A stretch of DNA of 64,000 nucleotides from an uncultured Pirellula sp. (GTDB lineage: Bacteria > Planctomycetota > Planctomycetia > Pirellulales > Pirellulaceae). A program made the position numbers and the translations under genes. The DNA is taken from assembly GCA_903858115.1 (NCBI GenBank), contig CAIOHR010000114.1:186001-250000 (forward strand), in the 5' to 3' direction. Below the pieces are notes generated by a model. It saw only the letters and a list, made by a program, of their open reading frames with translations, was not told the DNA's origin and made no database searches. Below are positions 44,950 to 53,309 of this stretch, in pieces. The first letter of the stretch is position 1; every line of letters starts with the position of its first letter.

Positions 44950-46158
44950 ATGGCAAAAACACCTTCTTACCGCCATCACAAAGGTTCAGGTCAAGCGTGT
45001 ACAAAGATACGCGGGAAGACCTACTATTTCGGTCCTTATGGCACTCCCGAGAGTAAGCGAAAATTCCGAGAACTCTTGGCCCAGTATTTGTTGAGCGAGA
45101 ATCCAACAACTTTTGGTGTCGAAGTTACGGAATTAAGTATGGCCGAAGTTTGTTTGTCGTACGCTAACCACGCCAAATCGTACTACGGCAGCGACAGCCC
45201 TGAACACAGAAACATCTTGCTCGCCCTTCGACCAATCAGCCAGCTCATCCCACGCAAGCTAGCCAAGGAATTTGGCCCGCTGGACTTCAAACAAATTCGC
45301 CAGTGGTGGCTCAATCGAGACGTATCGCGACAATACGCGAATAAACAGATGTCGAGAGTAGTACGGGCAGTTAAGTGGCTCGTTTCTGAGGGAATTTTGC
45401 CCCCGGCGATCTATCAGGCGATTAAGTGCGTCAGTCCTCTCACCAAAGGCCATTGCAAGGCTCGAGAAGCCCCTCCAGTGGCCCCAGTAAGCGACGTAAA
45501 AGTAAACGCAACTTTGCCCCACCTTTCCCGCGTCGTCGCGGATATGGTGCGTATTCAGCGTTTAACGGGGTGCCGGCCAGGGGAGGTCTGTTCGATCACT
45601 CCCGCCATGGTTGATCGGTCGAATACAGTATGGGAAATTCGGCTAGATCACCACAAAACGGCATGGCGAGGCAAAAGCAGAGCGATCTACGTCGGCCCCC
45701 AGGCTCAAGCAATATTGCTCCCATACTTGAGCCGGAAATCGGACGCCTTTTGCTTTGACCCTCGCGAAGCGATGCAACAAAAGCGATTGGCCAAAAACGC
45801 CGCTAGAACGACTCCGTTATCCTGTGGAAATCGACCAGGAACCAATAGAGTTTCAAAACCTTCTCGTAAAGCTGGCAACCGTTATTGTACGAGCTCGTAT
45901 GGCCGAGCGATCATCTATGCTTGCCGAAAAGCCTTCCCAGCGCCAAAAGATCTCAAGGGCGAAGCGCTCAAAGCTTGGCATTCAGAGCATCAATGGGCTC
46001 CAAATCAGCTAAGGCATGCCATGGCCACGGAGGTTCGCAAGAGCGATGGTCTCGAAGCAGCCAGCGTATTGCTCGGCCATAGTGGATTGGTCATCACGCA
46101 AACGTATGCAGAGCAAGATAAGGCGAAGGCGATCGAGGTCATCGCAAGAGTTGGTTGA
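44950..46158 (+). CDS. Tyrosine recombinase, integrase of element 2
   Basis: A 402-residue recombinase homologous along its length to the tRNA-proximal enzyme of element 1. Shared stretches include TGCRPGEVCS, HHKTAWRGKSRAIYV (HKTAWRGKKRVIYV in the other) and ARTTPLSCGN. Catalytic residues are R209, R355 in APNQLRHAMAT, H377 in LLGHS and Y386 in TQTYAEQDKAKA. N352 again replaces the usual His of box II. The two enzymes flank the intact tRNA divergently, consistent with recognition of the same core from opposite sides. Confidence 0.93.
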   Translation: MAKTPSYRHHKGSGQACTKIRGKTYYFGPYGTPESKRKFRELLAQYLLSENPTTFGVEVTELSMAEVCLSYANHAKSYYGSDSPEHRNILLALRPISQLIPRKLAKEFGPLDFKQIRQWWLNRDVSRQYANKQMSRVVRAVKWLVSEGILPPAIYQAIKCVSPLTKGHCKAREAPPVAPVSDVKVNATLPHLSRVVADMVRIQRLTGCRPGEVCSITPAMVDRSNTVWEIRLDHHKTAWRGKSRAIYVGPQAQAILLPYLSRKSDAFCFDPREAMQQKRLAKNAARTTPLSCGNRPGTNRVSKPSRKAGNRYCTSSYGRAIIYACRKAFPAPKDLKGEALKAWHSEHQWAPNQLRHAMATEVRKSDGLEAASVLLGHSGLVITQTYAEQDKAKAIEVIARVG

Positions 46159-46270
46159 GACTATTTGCCAAATAATCTTGAGGTTTTTCGATTAGTAAAC
46201 GCTGTCTCGGCTAGCTCAAATTCATCGACAAAAAAAGTAGAGCGTTTTCGTCCGTACCGGGCATCGAGAG

Positions 46271-46451
46271 GGCTATAGTGATGATGTGCAAAACGCTATG
46301 CGATCGTTTCAGAAACACTCAACCTAGTTATCGGTGCTAGTCAAAAAGCAATCTTCAAAAACTGTCAAAGTTGAGTACTTGGCGTGGCTATAGTAATGAC
46401 AACGAAAGCATAGCAAACGCTATCCGATCATTTTCGAAACACTCAACCTAG
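46271..46451. repeat. Duplicated leader before the DUF1580-like gene
   Basis: Two imperfect direct copies of a 56-65 base block lie at 46271-46326 and 46387-46451. Both start ggctatagt and end in cgctat.cgatc, then gaaacactcaacctag. The second ends in the ribosome-binding site (aggaggg) of the gene at 46463. The tatagt could be a -10 box in both. The pair may be tandem promoters or repeated protein-binding sites; 46159-46462 has no gene. Confidence 0.65.
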
Positions 46452-46462
46452 GAGGGCTTAAC

Positions 46463-46855
46463 ATGGAGGCGTCGACGATACGCTCGACGCCTAAAACCGA
46501 ATTCAGTTACAGGCTTATAAAAGGCTATTGCTACACCATGCCAAAAGAAAACAAGTACGTTCAAAAGACAGCGAAGGAATATCTGCCACTAGTGAAGGCC
46601 GTTCGAGAAGCGACCGGAACTAGCCCGCACCTATCAACAATCCTCCGATGGTGCACCAAGGGCGCTAGAGGTCGCACTCTGGCATACGTTTTGGTCGGCG
46701 GGAGGAAAATGACGACGGTCGAAGATGTTCATGCTTTCGTTCAAGTCTTTGACGCAAAAACGATGACGAAATGTCTTGATCACAAGATGCCGGCAAGTCG
46801 TACAAAAGCGATTGATCAAGCCGTCTTAGATCTTAAAAAGATCTTGGGCAACTAG
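46463..46855 (+). CDS. DUF1580-like protein of element 2, candidate excisionase
   Basis: A 130-residue protein with AGGAGGG seven bases before its ATG. The core GTSPHLSTILRWCTKGARGR followed by VLVGGRKMTTVEDVHAFVQV resembles the DUF1580/Xis-like pattern of a W-containing recognition helix and a wing. It is basic with a helical tail (AIDQAVLDLKKILGN). A perfect hairpin (arms 46467-46475 and 46484-46492) falls inside the first ten codons and could tune translation. It probably sets recombination direction or regulates the polymerase-like gene downstream. Confidence 0.65.
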   Translation: MEASTIRSTPKTEFSYRLIKGYCYTMPKENKYVQKTAKEYLPLVKAVREATGTSPHLSTILRWCTKGARGRTLAYVLVGGRKMTTVEDVHAFVQVFDAKTMTKCLDHKMPASRTKAIDQAVLDLKKILGN

Positions 46856-47028
46856 CAGCCCAAATCTAGTTCTCAAAGCTCTGAAGCTACGATCGCCCAT
46901 CTGGTGATAGGCATTCTGATCATTCTTTCTTAGCTCAATATTTTCCACAAAGCAACCAAGGGGCCATCGTGGACTTTTTTTCAAAAACAAAACAACCCCA
47001 TAAGAGAAGAAACCGGGAGTATTAAACC

Positions 47029-48471
47029 ATGTGCAAGAAAAAATCTGTTTCATGCGAGAGAAGCGAAGTCGTATTCCGACTGCCTTGTTCATTTGTCGCA
47101 AGCGACTACTTGAAGGGGCCACTGGCAAAAAGGACGGACTGCTTGAACTACCTTGTTAGCACAATCCTGCAAAGACAGGCAATGGGAGCCGGCCACGGCA
47201 ACGACGACTTCGTCACGTTGAACGCTGGGCAATTAAACAAGATTATGGCCAAGGATGACACGAGGGCGGTGATCGAAGCGGCAGTAAGCGGAGGAGCAAT
47301 TGTCATCGACAAACATTATGCGAAGGGAAGCCATTCCCGCGGATACCGACTAAACGAAAGGTTCAAAAACGACAAAATCGTCAAGGTAAAACCGACTGAC
47401 AGACGGATGATAGATGCCCTAGAGCGGCAAAGGAACAAGCATCAAGTCCACCACAAAGACCCCAAAACATCAAAACTCATCCAACAGATGACGGACGAAT
47501 TCTACAAGATAGATATCGACTCAGGCCTAGCCCGTGAAGTGATCAGCAGCCTACCCGAAGAATCAAACCCGTTCGACCGGCAAACAATCATAATCGAAGA
47601 CCTCGCCAACGAGAACTTCATTGTCTTCCCCACAAGGTGGGGCAGATTTTACAACAACATATCAGGCCTGCACTCACAAGTCAGAACAGCACTCAGCTAC
47701 AAAGGCGCCCGTCTCCGGTCAGCAGACCTCAAGAACTCCCAACCCGCGTTCCTAGGTCTACGAACCCATCTCATCTACCAACACCTCATCCACCACAACC
47801 CTTACCGAGACCGTTCCACAGTCCCATCCCACAACCACCATCCCCATCTCCTCTCTCCCCACCACCCCGTCCACCTCAATCCCCATCCCCATCACATATA
47901 TCCAGCCCACCCCTATCCCGACAACTATCTTCCTTATGATTCCGATAACTTGGCTATTTATGATTCCGAAAATCCGTTGGCGTACCCTTCTGACCTTGCT
48001 CTCTTCATAAGAGAGGTGAGCGAAGGGCACTTTTACGAATCGCTTCAAGCGGAACTCAATCGCAAAGGGGTAACGGTACCAACCATCAAGCACGCAAAAA
48101 CCAGAAGAAAGATGGAGCGAGACGACATCAAGAAAGGCTTTATGACGCATGTCCTTGCGAAGAAGAAGGGGTATCCCTCAGAGTTCCGTAATTTCTTTGC
48201 AGAACGATACCCAACTGTTGATGCTGAAATTAGGCGAACCAATCAATCAGACTATCGCAACCTCATTCGTGAACTCCAGCGACTTGAAGCTAAGTTTGTG
48301 ATCCATAATGTTGCCGCTGGAGCCTTGTTGCTCCCTTCTAAGCCTTTGGTGCTTACGCTTCACGATTGCATCATTACCGGTGAAGGCGAAACCGACTTGA
48401 TTGTAGGCGAATTTGAACGCGGCTTCAGGGAAATAGGGTATCGCATGAAATTGGAATGCGATATTTTCTGA
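47029..48471 (+). CDS. Divergent superfamily-A polymerase-like protein (TV-Pol-like)
   Basis: A 480-residue protein. Residues 60-110 look like a winged helix (VIDKHYAKGSHSRGYRLNE). Residues 205-245 read GRFYNNISGLHSQVR, then RSADLKNSQPAFLGL, which fits family-A polymerase motif A with D233. KKKGYPSEFRNFFAERYPTV (378-397) is in the place of the motif-B region. VLTLHDCIITGE (H445, D446) fits motif C (HDE in PolA). Such proteins occur on bacterial and viral small elements (the TV-Pol group). A His/Pro/Tyr-rich insert fills residues 252-305. GGGAG lies 10 bases before the ATG. A replication role is inferred. Confidence 0.65.
   Translation: MCKKKSVSCERSEVVFRLPCSFVASDYLKGPLAKRTDCLNYLVSTILQRQAMGAGHGNDDFVTLNAGQLNKIMAKDDTRAVIEAAVSGGAIVIDKHYAKGSHSRGYRLNERFKNDKIVKVKPTDRRMIDALERQRNKHQVHHKDPKTSKLIQQMTDEFYKIDIDSGLAREVISSLPEESNPFDRQTIIIEDLANENFIVFPTRWGRFYNNISGLHSQVRTALSYKGARLRSADLKNSQPAFLGLRTHLIYQHLIHHNPYRDRSTVPSHNHHPHLLSPHHPVHLNPHPHHIYPAHPYPDNYLPYDSDNLAIYDSENPLAYPSDLALFIREVSEGHFYESLQAELNRKGVTVPTIKHAKTRRKMERDDIKKGFMTHVLAKKKGYPSEFRNFFAERYPTVDAEIRRTNQSDYRNLIRELQRLEAKFVIHNVAAGALLLPSKPLVLTLHDCIITGEGETDLIVGEFERGFREIGYRMKLECDIF
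47782..47943 (+). repeat. Low-complexity C-rich tract inside the polymerase-like gene
   Basis: The plus strand is nearly free of G (runs such as cccatccccatc and ccaccaccatcc) and encodes a segment of mainly His, Pro, Tyr and Asn. Composition differs sharply from the rest of the gene, yet the frame stays open. It separates the putative motif A from the later motifs. Confidence 0.75.
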
Positions 48472-48479
48472 ATCAATGA

Positions 48480-49478
48480 TCAACGAGAAAGGTCGTGTTC
48501 CCATACTTTGGTGAATTCAACCTTCGCCTCTTTTGCAGTACAACCCGCTGGTAAAGCAAATCCCCCTTCTTGAAGCACAAACGTTTCGCCGGGCATGATG
48601 CCCGGTTCAGAATTTGATCGAGCAAAAATCGTATACTCAAACTTTGGTTTAAGAGTTCCTGTGTTGTCGTTAATCATGATGTTTCCATCAATGATTCGTA
48701 TAGGCCTCGTACCAGTATTCTTCCATCGAACCTTGATAAAGCGGACCTCCTTTCCTTTCGGATTCCGTTCAGTGACTATTGCGACATCTAGAACCGTTGC
48801 GGAAAGGTCTTTAACAACCGGTTCAGTGATTTTGCTCCGACTCTCCTCAGGTATCGGCAACACAGGAGTGGGCTTGAGTTTTCCCGCAAGATCATCTGCC
48901 GCCTCTTGAAGCCCAGTCATAGGAATACTGAGAGAATAAATGGAATCCATGTGAGTAATTACACACTTGACGCTGACATCATCTTTTGACTGGATTAAAA
49001 ACCGATCAAAGTCGTCTGGTTCTAGCCACATCATACCCTTGAGGTGGGGTGATTGGCCCCGATGAACCAGACGGTAGCTTGTAGTCCAACTTGTGGACTT
49101 AACCTTCATGGAAATATTGCTATTTGCCCAGAAGTGTATCGGCGATTTATTGTATTCACGAAGAGCAAAAAACAAACGGAATCCTGCTCCGGTATGTTGT
49201 AGCTCAATTTTCCCTCCCAGTTCCGAATTATCCGTTACCGAATTTGAAAAGGTCCCACTTACATTTGCGACATAGCAGAAATACATAGTTGTATCACCGA
49301 ATTCATCAATAGTAGGCTTTTTTTTCCATAAACCAAGCGCGGGTTGGGAGTCTTCCATCAATGCTGTAATCGCCGCATTGCTTGCTGAATCGCTTAATGA
49401 TTCGTCGCTTGTGTCGACACACCCCGAAGCAACGACTGCCACTAGCAAAGCGATTACCGATAAAAAGTGATTCCGCAT
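48480..49478 (-). CDS. Hypothetical lipoprotein, element 2 cargo
   Basis: A 332-residue protein with a lipoprotein signal (MRNHFLSVIALLVAVVASGC, Cys20), followed by a Ser/Asp-rich linker. The body has beta-rich segments. The end (EVRFIKVRWKNTGTRPIRII through GETFVLQEGGFALP) looks like an immunoglobulin-like FxLYD/DUF4352-type fold. The ATG at 49478 has GGG nearby; 49490 is an alternative. It converges on the polymerase-like gene with 8 bases between the stops. Role unknown, envelope-located. Confidence 0.72.
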   Translation of the reverse strand: MRNHFLSVIALLVAVVASGCVDTSDESLSDSASNAAITALMEDSQPALGLWKKKPTIDEFGDTTMYFCYVANVSGTFSNSVTDNSELGGKIELQHTGAGFRLFFALREYNKSPIHFWANSNISMKVKSTSWTTSYRLVHRGQSPHLKGMMWLEPDDFDRFLIQSKDDVSVKCVITHMDSIYSLSIPMTGLQEAADDLAGKLKPTPVLPIPEESRSKITEPVVKDLSATVLDVAIVTERNPKGKEVRFIKVRWKNTGTRPIRIIDGNIMINDNTGTLKPKFEYTIFARSNSEPGIMPGETFVLQEGGFALPAGCTAKEAKVEFTKVWEHDLSR

Positions 49479-49651
49479 ATTTGTACCCATGCAATGCGAG
49501 GACGTAGCCGGCAGTTTGAGCCGAAACAATTCTGTTACCTAGAGAAGAGGTGACCTTTTTCCAGGGAAAACGGCGGCCTCATTCTACCATTAGCGTATTA
49601 AGTCGAAAACAAAGATTCCGGTTTGCTTCCAAGGCAGAATCCTCGAAGCAA

Positions 49652-50611
49652 TCAGAAACCGGTTAGTTCACTAAACTTGTATTTGGTGAACTCTTGACCG
49701 AAGCTAATTGCTTCGAATTTCCATTTACTGCCAGGTTCTAGACCATTTATGTTTGCGATCGCAGTTCCTACCTGTGCACCACTGTCATCATACAAGCTGA
49801 AGGAGATCTGGGCATAACTGAGTTTTCGAGGCCGTCTATTCTCGACGATTCCCGTGATTGCGCCACCTAACATTGCGCCACCTAATAAAGCCCCTTGCGA
49901 ACCAGAAACCGTTTTCCACATCAAAACAAGGCCATTGAAATCCAGCTCCTCGTCATTGTCGGCCATCTGATTACGTGTAGCTGGATCTTGTCCGCTGAGA
50001 ATGGCCTGTATCTCTTGCTGGTGGCGACGATCATGCACGCCAGTTAAATCGTCTTGCAGTTCGTTAGCACTCCTCAGTTCTTCGTTGAACTTGATGACGT
50101 CCGCATTGTTGTAATACAAAACTGTTGCAACTACGGCAGAAACGACCACTGCAAGGACTGTTATCAATGCTTCGTTCCTTTTGCGATCACTAACCGCAGC
50201 GATTGTCACTGGCGGGGTGTTTGGGACTAATTCATTAGCTGTATGGGAACTAACCGCTCGCCCTTTTGAAATTCGTCTTCTCTCGTGTTCTGTTTTCCAT
50301 TCCTGCTTTGCAATCTTTTTTTGGTCAGCGATCGCTGTCTTTTCTTTCTTTCGTTGTTCTACATCAGCCAGTCTTTTGGCTTCTGCGTCAATCTCGACTT
50401 GGTTTATCGCAATAGCTAGCTTGGGAATTGACTCGGCTAAAATCTCCCTATCATTGGTCTTCGTAGGACTGCGCAAAAGCGTGTCAAGTTTGATCTTGCC
50501 TAACGTTGCCAACTCAAGAATTTGCTGTTCCGTAAACGGGCCATGCTCCCCGCCGTGCAAGAGACTTTGGCGGGTGTAGTACCACATGTGTTGCTTGGGT
50601 GCATCGCTCAT
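49652..50611 (-). CDS. GYF_2-like membrane protein with FxLYD-like end, cargo
   Basis: A 319-residue protein in four parts. The first is a GYF_2-like N-terminal domain (WYYTRQSLLHGGEHGPFTEQ, then ILELATLGKIKLDTLLRSP). The second is a charged coiled coil (about 75-125). The third is one membrane helix (ALITVLAVVVSAVVATVLYY). The fourth is an outer domain ending with SYAQISFSLYDDSGAQVGTA, an FxLYD-like repeat. The ATG at 50611 fits the GYF start. With the lipoprotein before it, it forms the accessory cargo at the right end of element 2. Confidence 0.75.
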   Translation of the reverse strand: MSDAPKQHMWYYTRQSLLHGGEHGPFTEQQILELATLGKIKLDTLLRSPTKTNDREILAESIPKLAIAINQVEIDAEAKRLADVEQRKKEKTAIADQKKIAKQEWKTEHERRRISKGRAVSSHTANELVPNTPPVTIAAVSDRKRNEALITVLAVVVSAVVATVLYYNNADVIKFNEELRSANELQDDLTGVHDRRHQQEIQAILSGQDPATRNQMADNDEELDFNGLVLMWKTVSGSQGALLGGAMLGGAITGIVENRRPRKLSYAQISFSLYDDSGAQVGTAIANINGLEPGSKWKFEAISFGQEFTKYKFSELTGF

Positions 50612-50973
50612 GTCTATTCTTAAAAAATGGGTGTGGGGATCTGCTTTTGCAGTCCTTCGTACGGAGAACAGGCTTAGTCTAACTGGAGTAAGCACCGATC
50701 GAAATAACTGATGCATTTTTAAAAAATAAATCGACCGGTTGAGCCGTGGCGCCCCGAATCGCGTCGCCAGTAGCTTGGCCGGAAATGACCCCCCTTCGGA
50801 GTTCGGCGCAAGCGTTTGTTAATTCGGAAAGGAGTAGTTACGACACCGAAAGGAGTAGGTACGCAAAATCCTTGCAATTTCTGAAGTTGTTTGCTATGTT
50901 TTGAAAGTGGTTTGTCGGCACAAAATGCCGATAAACACCGTAAAAACAGCGTTTTTCCCCGTTTTTGCGAGTC

Positions 50974-51025
50974 GCTTCCCAAGCTGAAAGTCGTGGGTTC
51001 GAATCCCATCACCCGCTTTGTTTTT
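50974..51025 (+). repeat. attR-like repeat: 3' half of tRNA-Gly(CCC)
   Basis: These 52 bases equal 44786-44837: anticodon-loop core gcttcccaa, the anticodon 3' strand, the T arm, acceptor 3' strand and tttgttttt. The sequence before 50974 is unrelated to tRNA. This is the right junction of element 2 and the displaced 3' end of the original tRNA gene. The T run after it may be the original tRNA terminator. Confidence 0.92.
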
Positions 51026-51483
51026 CGAACGAACTACTCCCGCCTACTATTCCCGGCCGATGGATTATTGTGGGTTTCTCATGTCCACAAACGCAGGAGT
51101 AGTTGAATGCCAAAGGCAAAAGAAGGCTGATTGTTCGATGCTTCGCTGGCAGAAATCATGCCGAGTCTGACCGATTTGGCGAAGATACTCCGTGAGGCGA
51201 TACCATCGAAGCGCCGAGACTTTGAGGTAATCCATGATGTGCTAATCGGTCCCAAACCAACTCAGTTTGACGCAAATCAAGTGTGAAAACCAGACTGAGA
51301 TCCTGAGGATGATCTGTTAATCATTGGGAGCAATTTACATGTCAAGGTTAGCAGGTATGTCCACATCTGTCGCGTAACGCGTTCGTATTGCTGACACCTT
51401 TGTCACCACCGACATCAAAAGAGCCAGCGTTATCTTTCTCCCATCCAGCGGGCCGCGTTGATCATCTGGTTGATGCTCGGCGA
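51026..51483. other. Gene-poor stretch after the right junction
   Basis: No complete gene is supported. A 42-codon frame from ATG at about 51158 (MPSLTDLAKILREAIPSKRR) ending near 51285 reads like protein but has no ribosome-binding site. It may be a remnant of a lost gene. The rest shows no clear structure. Confidence 0.4.
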
Positions 51484-51726
51484 CTAGGGTGCATTTCGAT
51501 CTTTAGAAGTTATGCGGATATTCGGGTGACCTACAACTTCATAAGTCCCCCTCTCTATCCGTATTACACGCCGACCGTCTGTTGTTTGAAGTTCTTGGAA
51601 GGCAGAGGGCGATTTGTGAGCGCGACGTCGCTTTGAGGACTTCGAGTTTACAGTATCTCTTACAACAAGGATGGTAATCTGATGCCCTTCGGTGTCGTTT
51701 CCAATGAATGAGTCTTTGAGCTGCAT
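51484..51726 (-). CDS. Small hypothetical protein
   Basis: An 80-residue protein, beginning MQLKDSFIGNDTEGHQITIL, with a basic middle (KSSKRRRAHKS) and the ending TTDGRRVIRIERGTYEVVGH through SKDRNAP. That ending resembles tails of small uncharacterised planctomycete proteins (DG..v.ri..G.Yev). AAAGGGAAA stands 9 bases before the ATG at 51726, strongly supporting this start. Function unknown. Confidence 0.65.
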   Translation of the reverse strand: MQLKDSFIGNDTEGHQITILVVRDTVNSKSSKRRRAHKSPSAFQELQTTDGRRVIRIERGTYEVVGHPNIRITSKDRNAP

Positions 51727-52104
51727 AGTGTTTCCCTTTGAATCGTTCCTATCCTGAATGGATGCGTTCTCGGTCGACAAGCCAGAGGCAGATATTACTA
51801 TATGAAAAAGACCGCGAAAGTGCTTTTCCAAATGAAGTTTCGGAGAATGTCGTCGGTTGCGTTAGCCGACGCCATAACGAGAAACCGGTTACAAACATGC
51901 ATTTGTGTAGCCCTCTCGATATCGCCAAGCGATGGACGCGGTTGTTTCTGCCTCAATGGGCGTCCAAAACAATCGGTTTCAACCGTCGCAGCTCTAGCAT
52001 TACTCTGAGATGCGAACAGATGCCGTTTTTTTCGCTAATGGGGCGGTAGACCGTGGATCGATCGCTCGAACAGCGGATTGCCGATCCATTGCTTGCAGCT
52101 CAGG

Positions 52105-53106
52105 TCAGACTTTGTACTTTGCGGAGATACCGAGCCCGTCGCTCAAATAGGTTTGACAAAGTAGTTCGCCAAATACGAAAATCCACGTCACCAACTTAGA
52201 CTCGGTTTGGATTGCTTGATCCAGTTGGCTCCGGATGAATTTCATCTCACAGTGGCCGCGACCAAGTTTCTTGCGGCGACAGTAGAGAACCGGCCAAATC
52301 GCATCCCAAGCCGATTGGAACGAGCGAGAAACAGCCAACCCGTGTCTGCCTCCATAGATCCCTTCATGCAGTGGAACCAAGGGATCACCCGCAGGTATCC
52401 ATGCGGGAATCGTCGACGTCGTTGGCCCCGAATTCCCTTTGTTGTTTCGAAGCTTACTATCCGCTTGCATGATTGAAAACAACATCGCCTCAAGCCCCTT
52501 GCTGGCATCGGGACGAACAACTTGAATGGGCTCATCTACGGTGGTCGTCATGAGGGGTTGACCGTCGATTGTGAATCTCCAGGTGCCATCCACCCAGTCG
52601 TTAGCCGTCCATACGGCTGAACAATCAAGCTCCATCATGTGAGCTTCCGAAGTCGCAACGGTAAAGCCGATCGGGGCTCCGCTTCCATTGCGAGCGACCC
52701 GTCGTTGCCAAGTTGCAAACTCGCTTCGTTGGATGCGCAACATGACCTTGGTCGTCCAATCGTATATGCCGAGCGCGCAGCCAAGCGTTTTGGCATCCGA
52801 GATGGTTGGCGGCGTTTTGCATTCGATGGTGAACTCATCGGTCGTTGGCAATACCCAATCGGTTTGACTGGCAGGGACGTTTTTCACGAGCCAACCTAGT
52901 TCGTTGGCCTGCGCATAGTCCCACAGCCCCGTGAGACAAGCGTCGAGAGAATCACGTTTTTCTCGAATTGTGGTCAAGCTGCAGAGGGCGTCGATCCAAT
53001 CGATGTGTTTCTTGGTGGAAAGCCGAGACTGTTGCAACAGAGCGTCTTGCGCACCCATAAAGGCTTGCAGCCAGCCAGTGCTCGCGTAATCTTGTGTAAT
53101 TGTCAT
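52105..53106 (-). CDS. Hypothetical protein
   Basis: A 333-residue cytoplasmic-looking protein rich in Trp and Asp, without signal peptide or membrane helix. Segments such as GIYGGRHGLAVSRSFQSAWD and GLGISAKYKV are protein-like, but I do not recognise a family. No ribosome-binding site is evident before the ATG at 53106. It is not close to its neighbours (gaps of about 200-380 bases) and probably has its own promoter. Confidence 0.65.
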   Translation of the reverse strand: MTITQDYASTGWLQAFMGAQDALLQQSRLSTKKHIDWIDALCSLTTIREKRDSLDACLTGLWDYAQANELGWLVKNVPASQTDWVLPTTDEFTIECKTPPTISDAKTLGCALGIYDWTTKVMLRIQRSEFATWQRRVARNGSGAPIGFTVATSEAHMMELDCSAVWTANDWVDGTWRFTIDGQPLMTTTVDEPIQVVRPDASKGLEAMLFSIMQADSKLRNNKGNSGPTTSTIPAWIPAGDPLVPLHEGIYGGRHGLAVSRSFQSAWDAIWPVLYCRRKKLGRGHCEMKFIRSQLDQAIQTESKLVTWIFVFGELLCQTYLSDGLGISAKYKV

Positions 53107-53309
53107 TCAGGAGAAGAGTTCTAGATGCGTAGAGTCGCAACGACGAGTGATAGGCTTTCGTGGGAGGGCAATGACAACCTATTTGAACTCAAAACGCGAT
53201 TTTAAGTAAGGCTTACCCTTCCAGATCGCGAGCTTCTCGCAAACCTTCGTTCTAAGGCAACGGACCGAGCATTCGTACACCGTAACGAATTGCTACCGCA
53301 AAACCGCAC

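Larger units (their letters stand above)
44786..50982. mobile_element. Integrative element 2 in tRNA-Gly anticodon loop
   Basis: About 6.2 kb between copies of gcttcccaa at 44786-44794 and 50974-50982. These sit inside a 52-base direct repeat (44786-44837 with 50974-51025) that covers the 3' half of the tRNA and a downstream T run. The element carries an integrase, a DUF1580-like protein, a superfamily-A polymerase-like protein and two convergent envelope-type genes. Its integrase lies at the left end, so it is oriented opposite to element 1. No helicase, relaxase or structural phage gene is seen. Confidence 0.85.

Noticed and set aside
47782..47943. CRISPR-like or tandem repeat array in the C-rich tract
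   Set aside because: There is no regular repeat-spacer structure; it is irregular low complexity within an open reading frame.
50719..51012. A 97-codon minus-strand frame beginning MMGFEPTTFSLGS
   Set aside because: Its start is the antisense of the tRNA 3' half (ggttcgaatcccatca). Such frames are common false genes over tRNA ends, and the rest is not protein-like.
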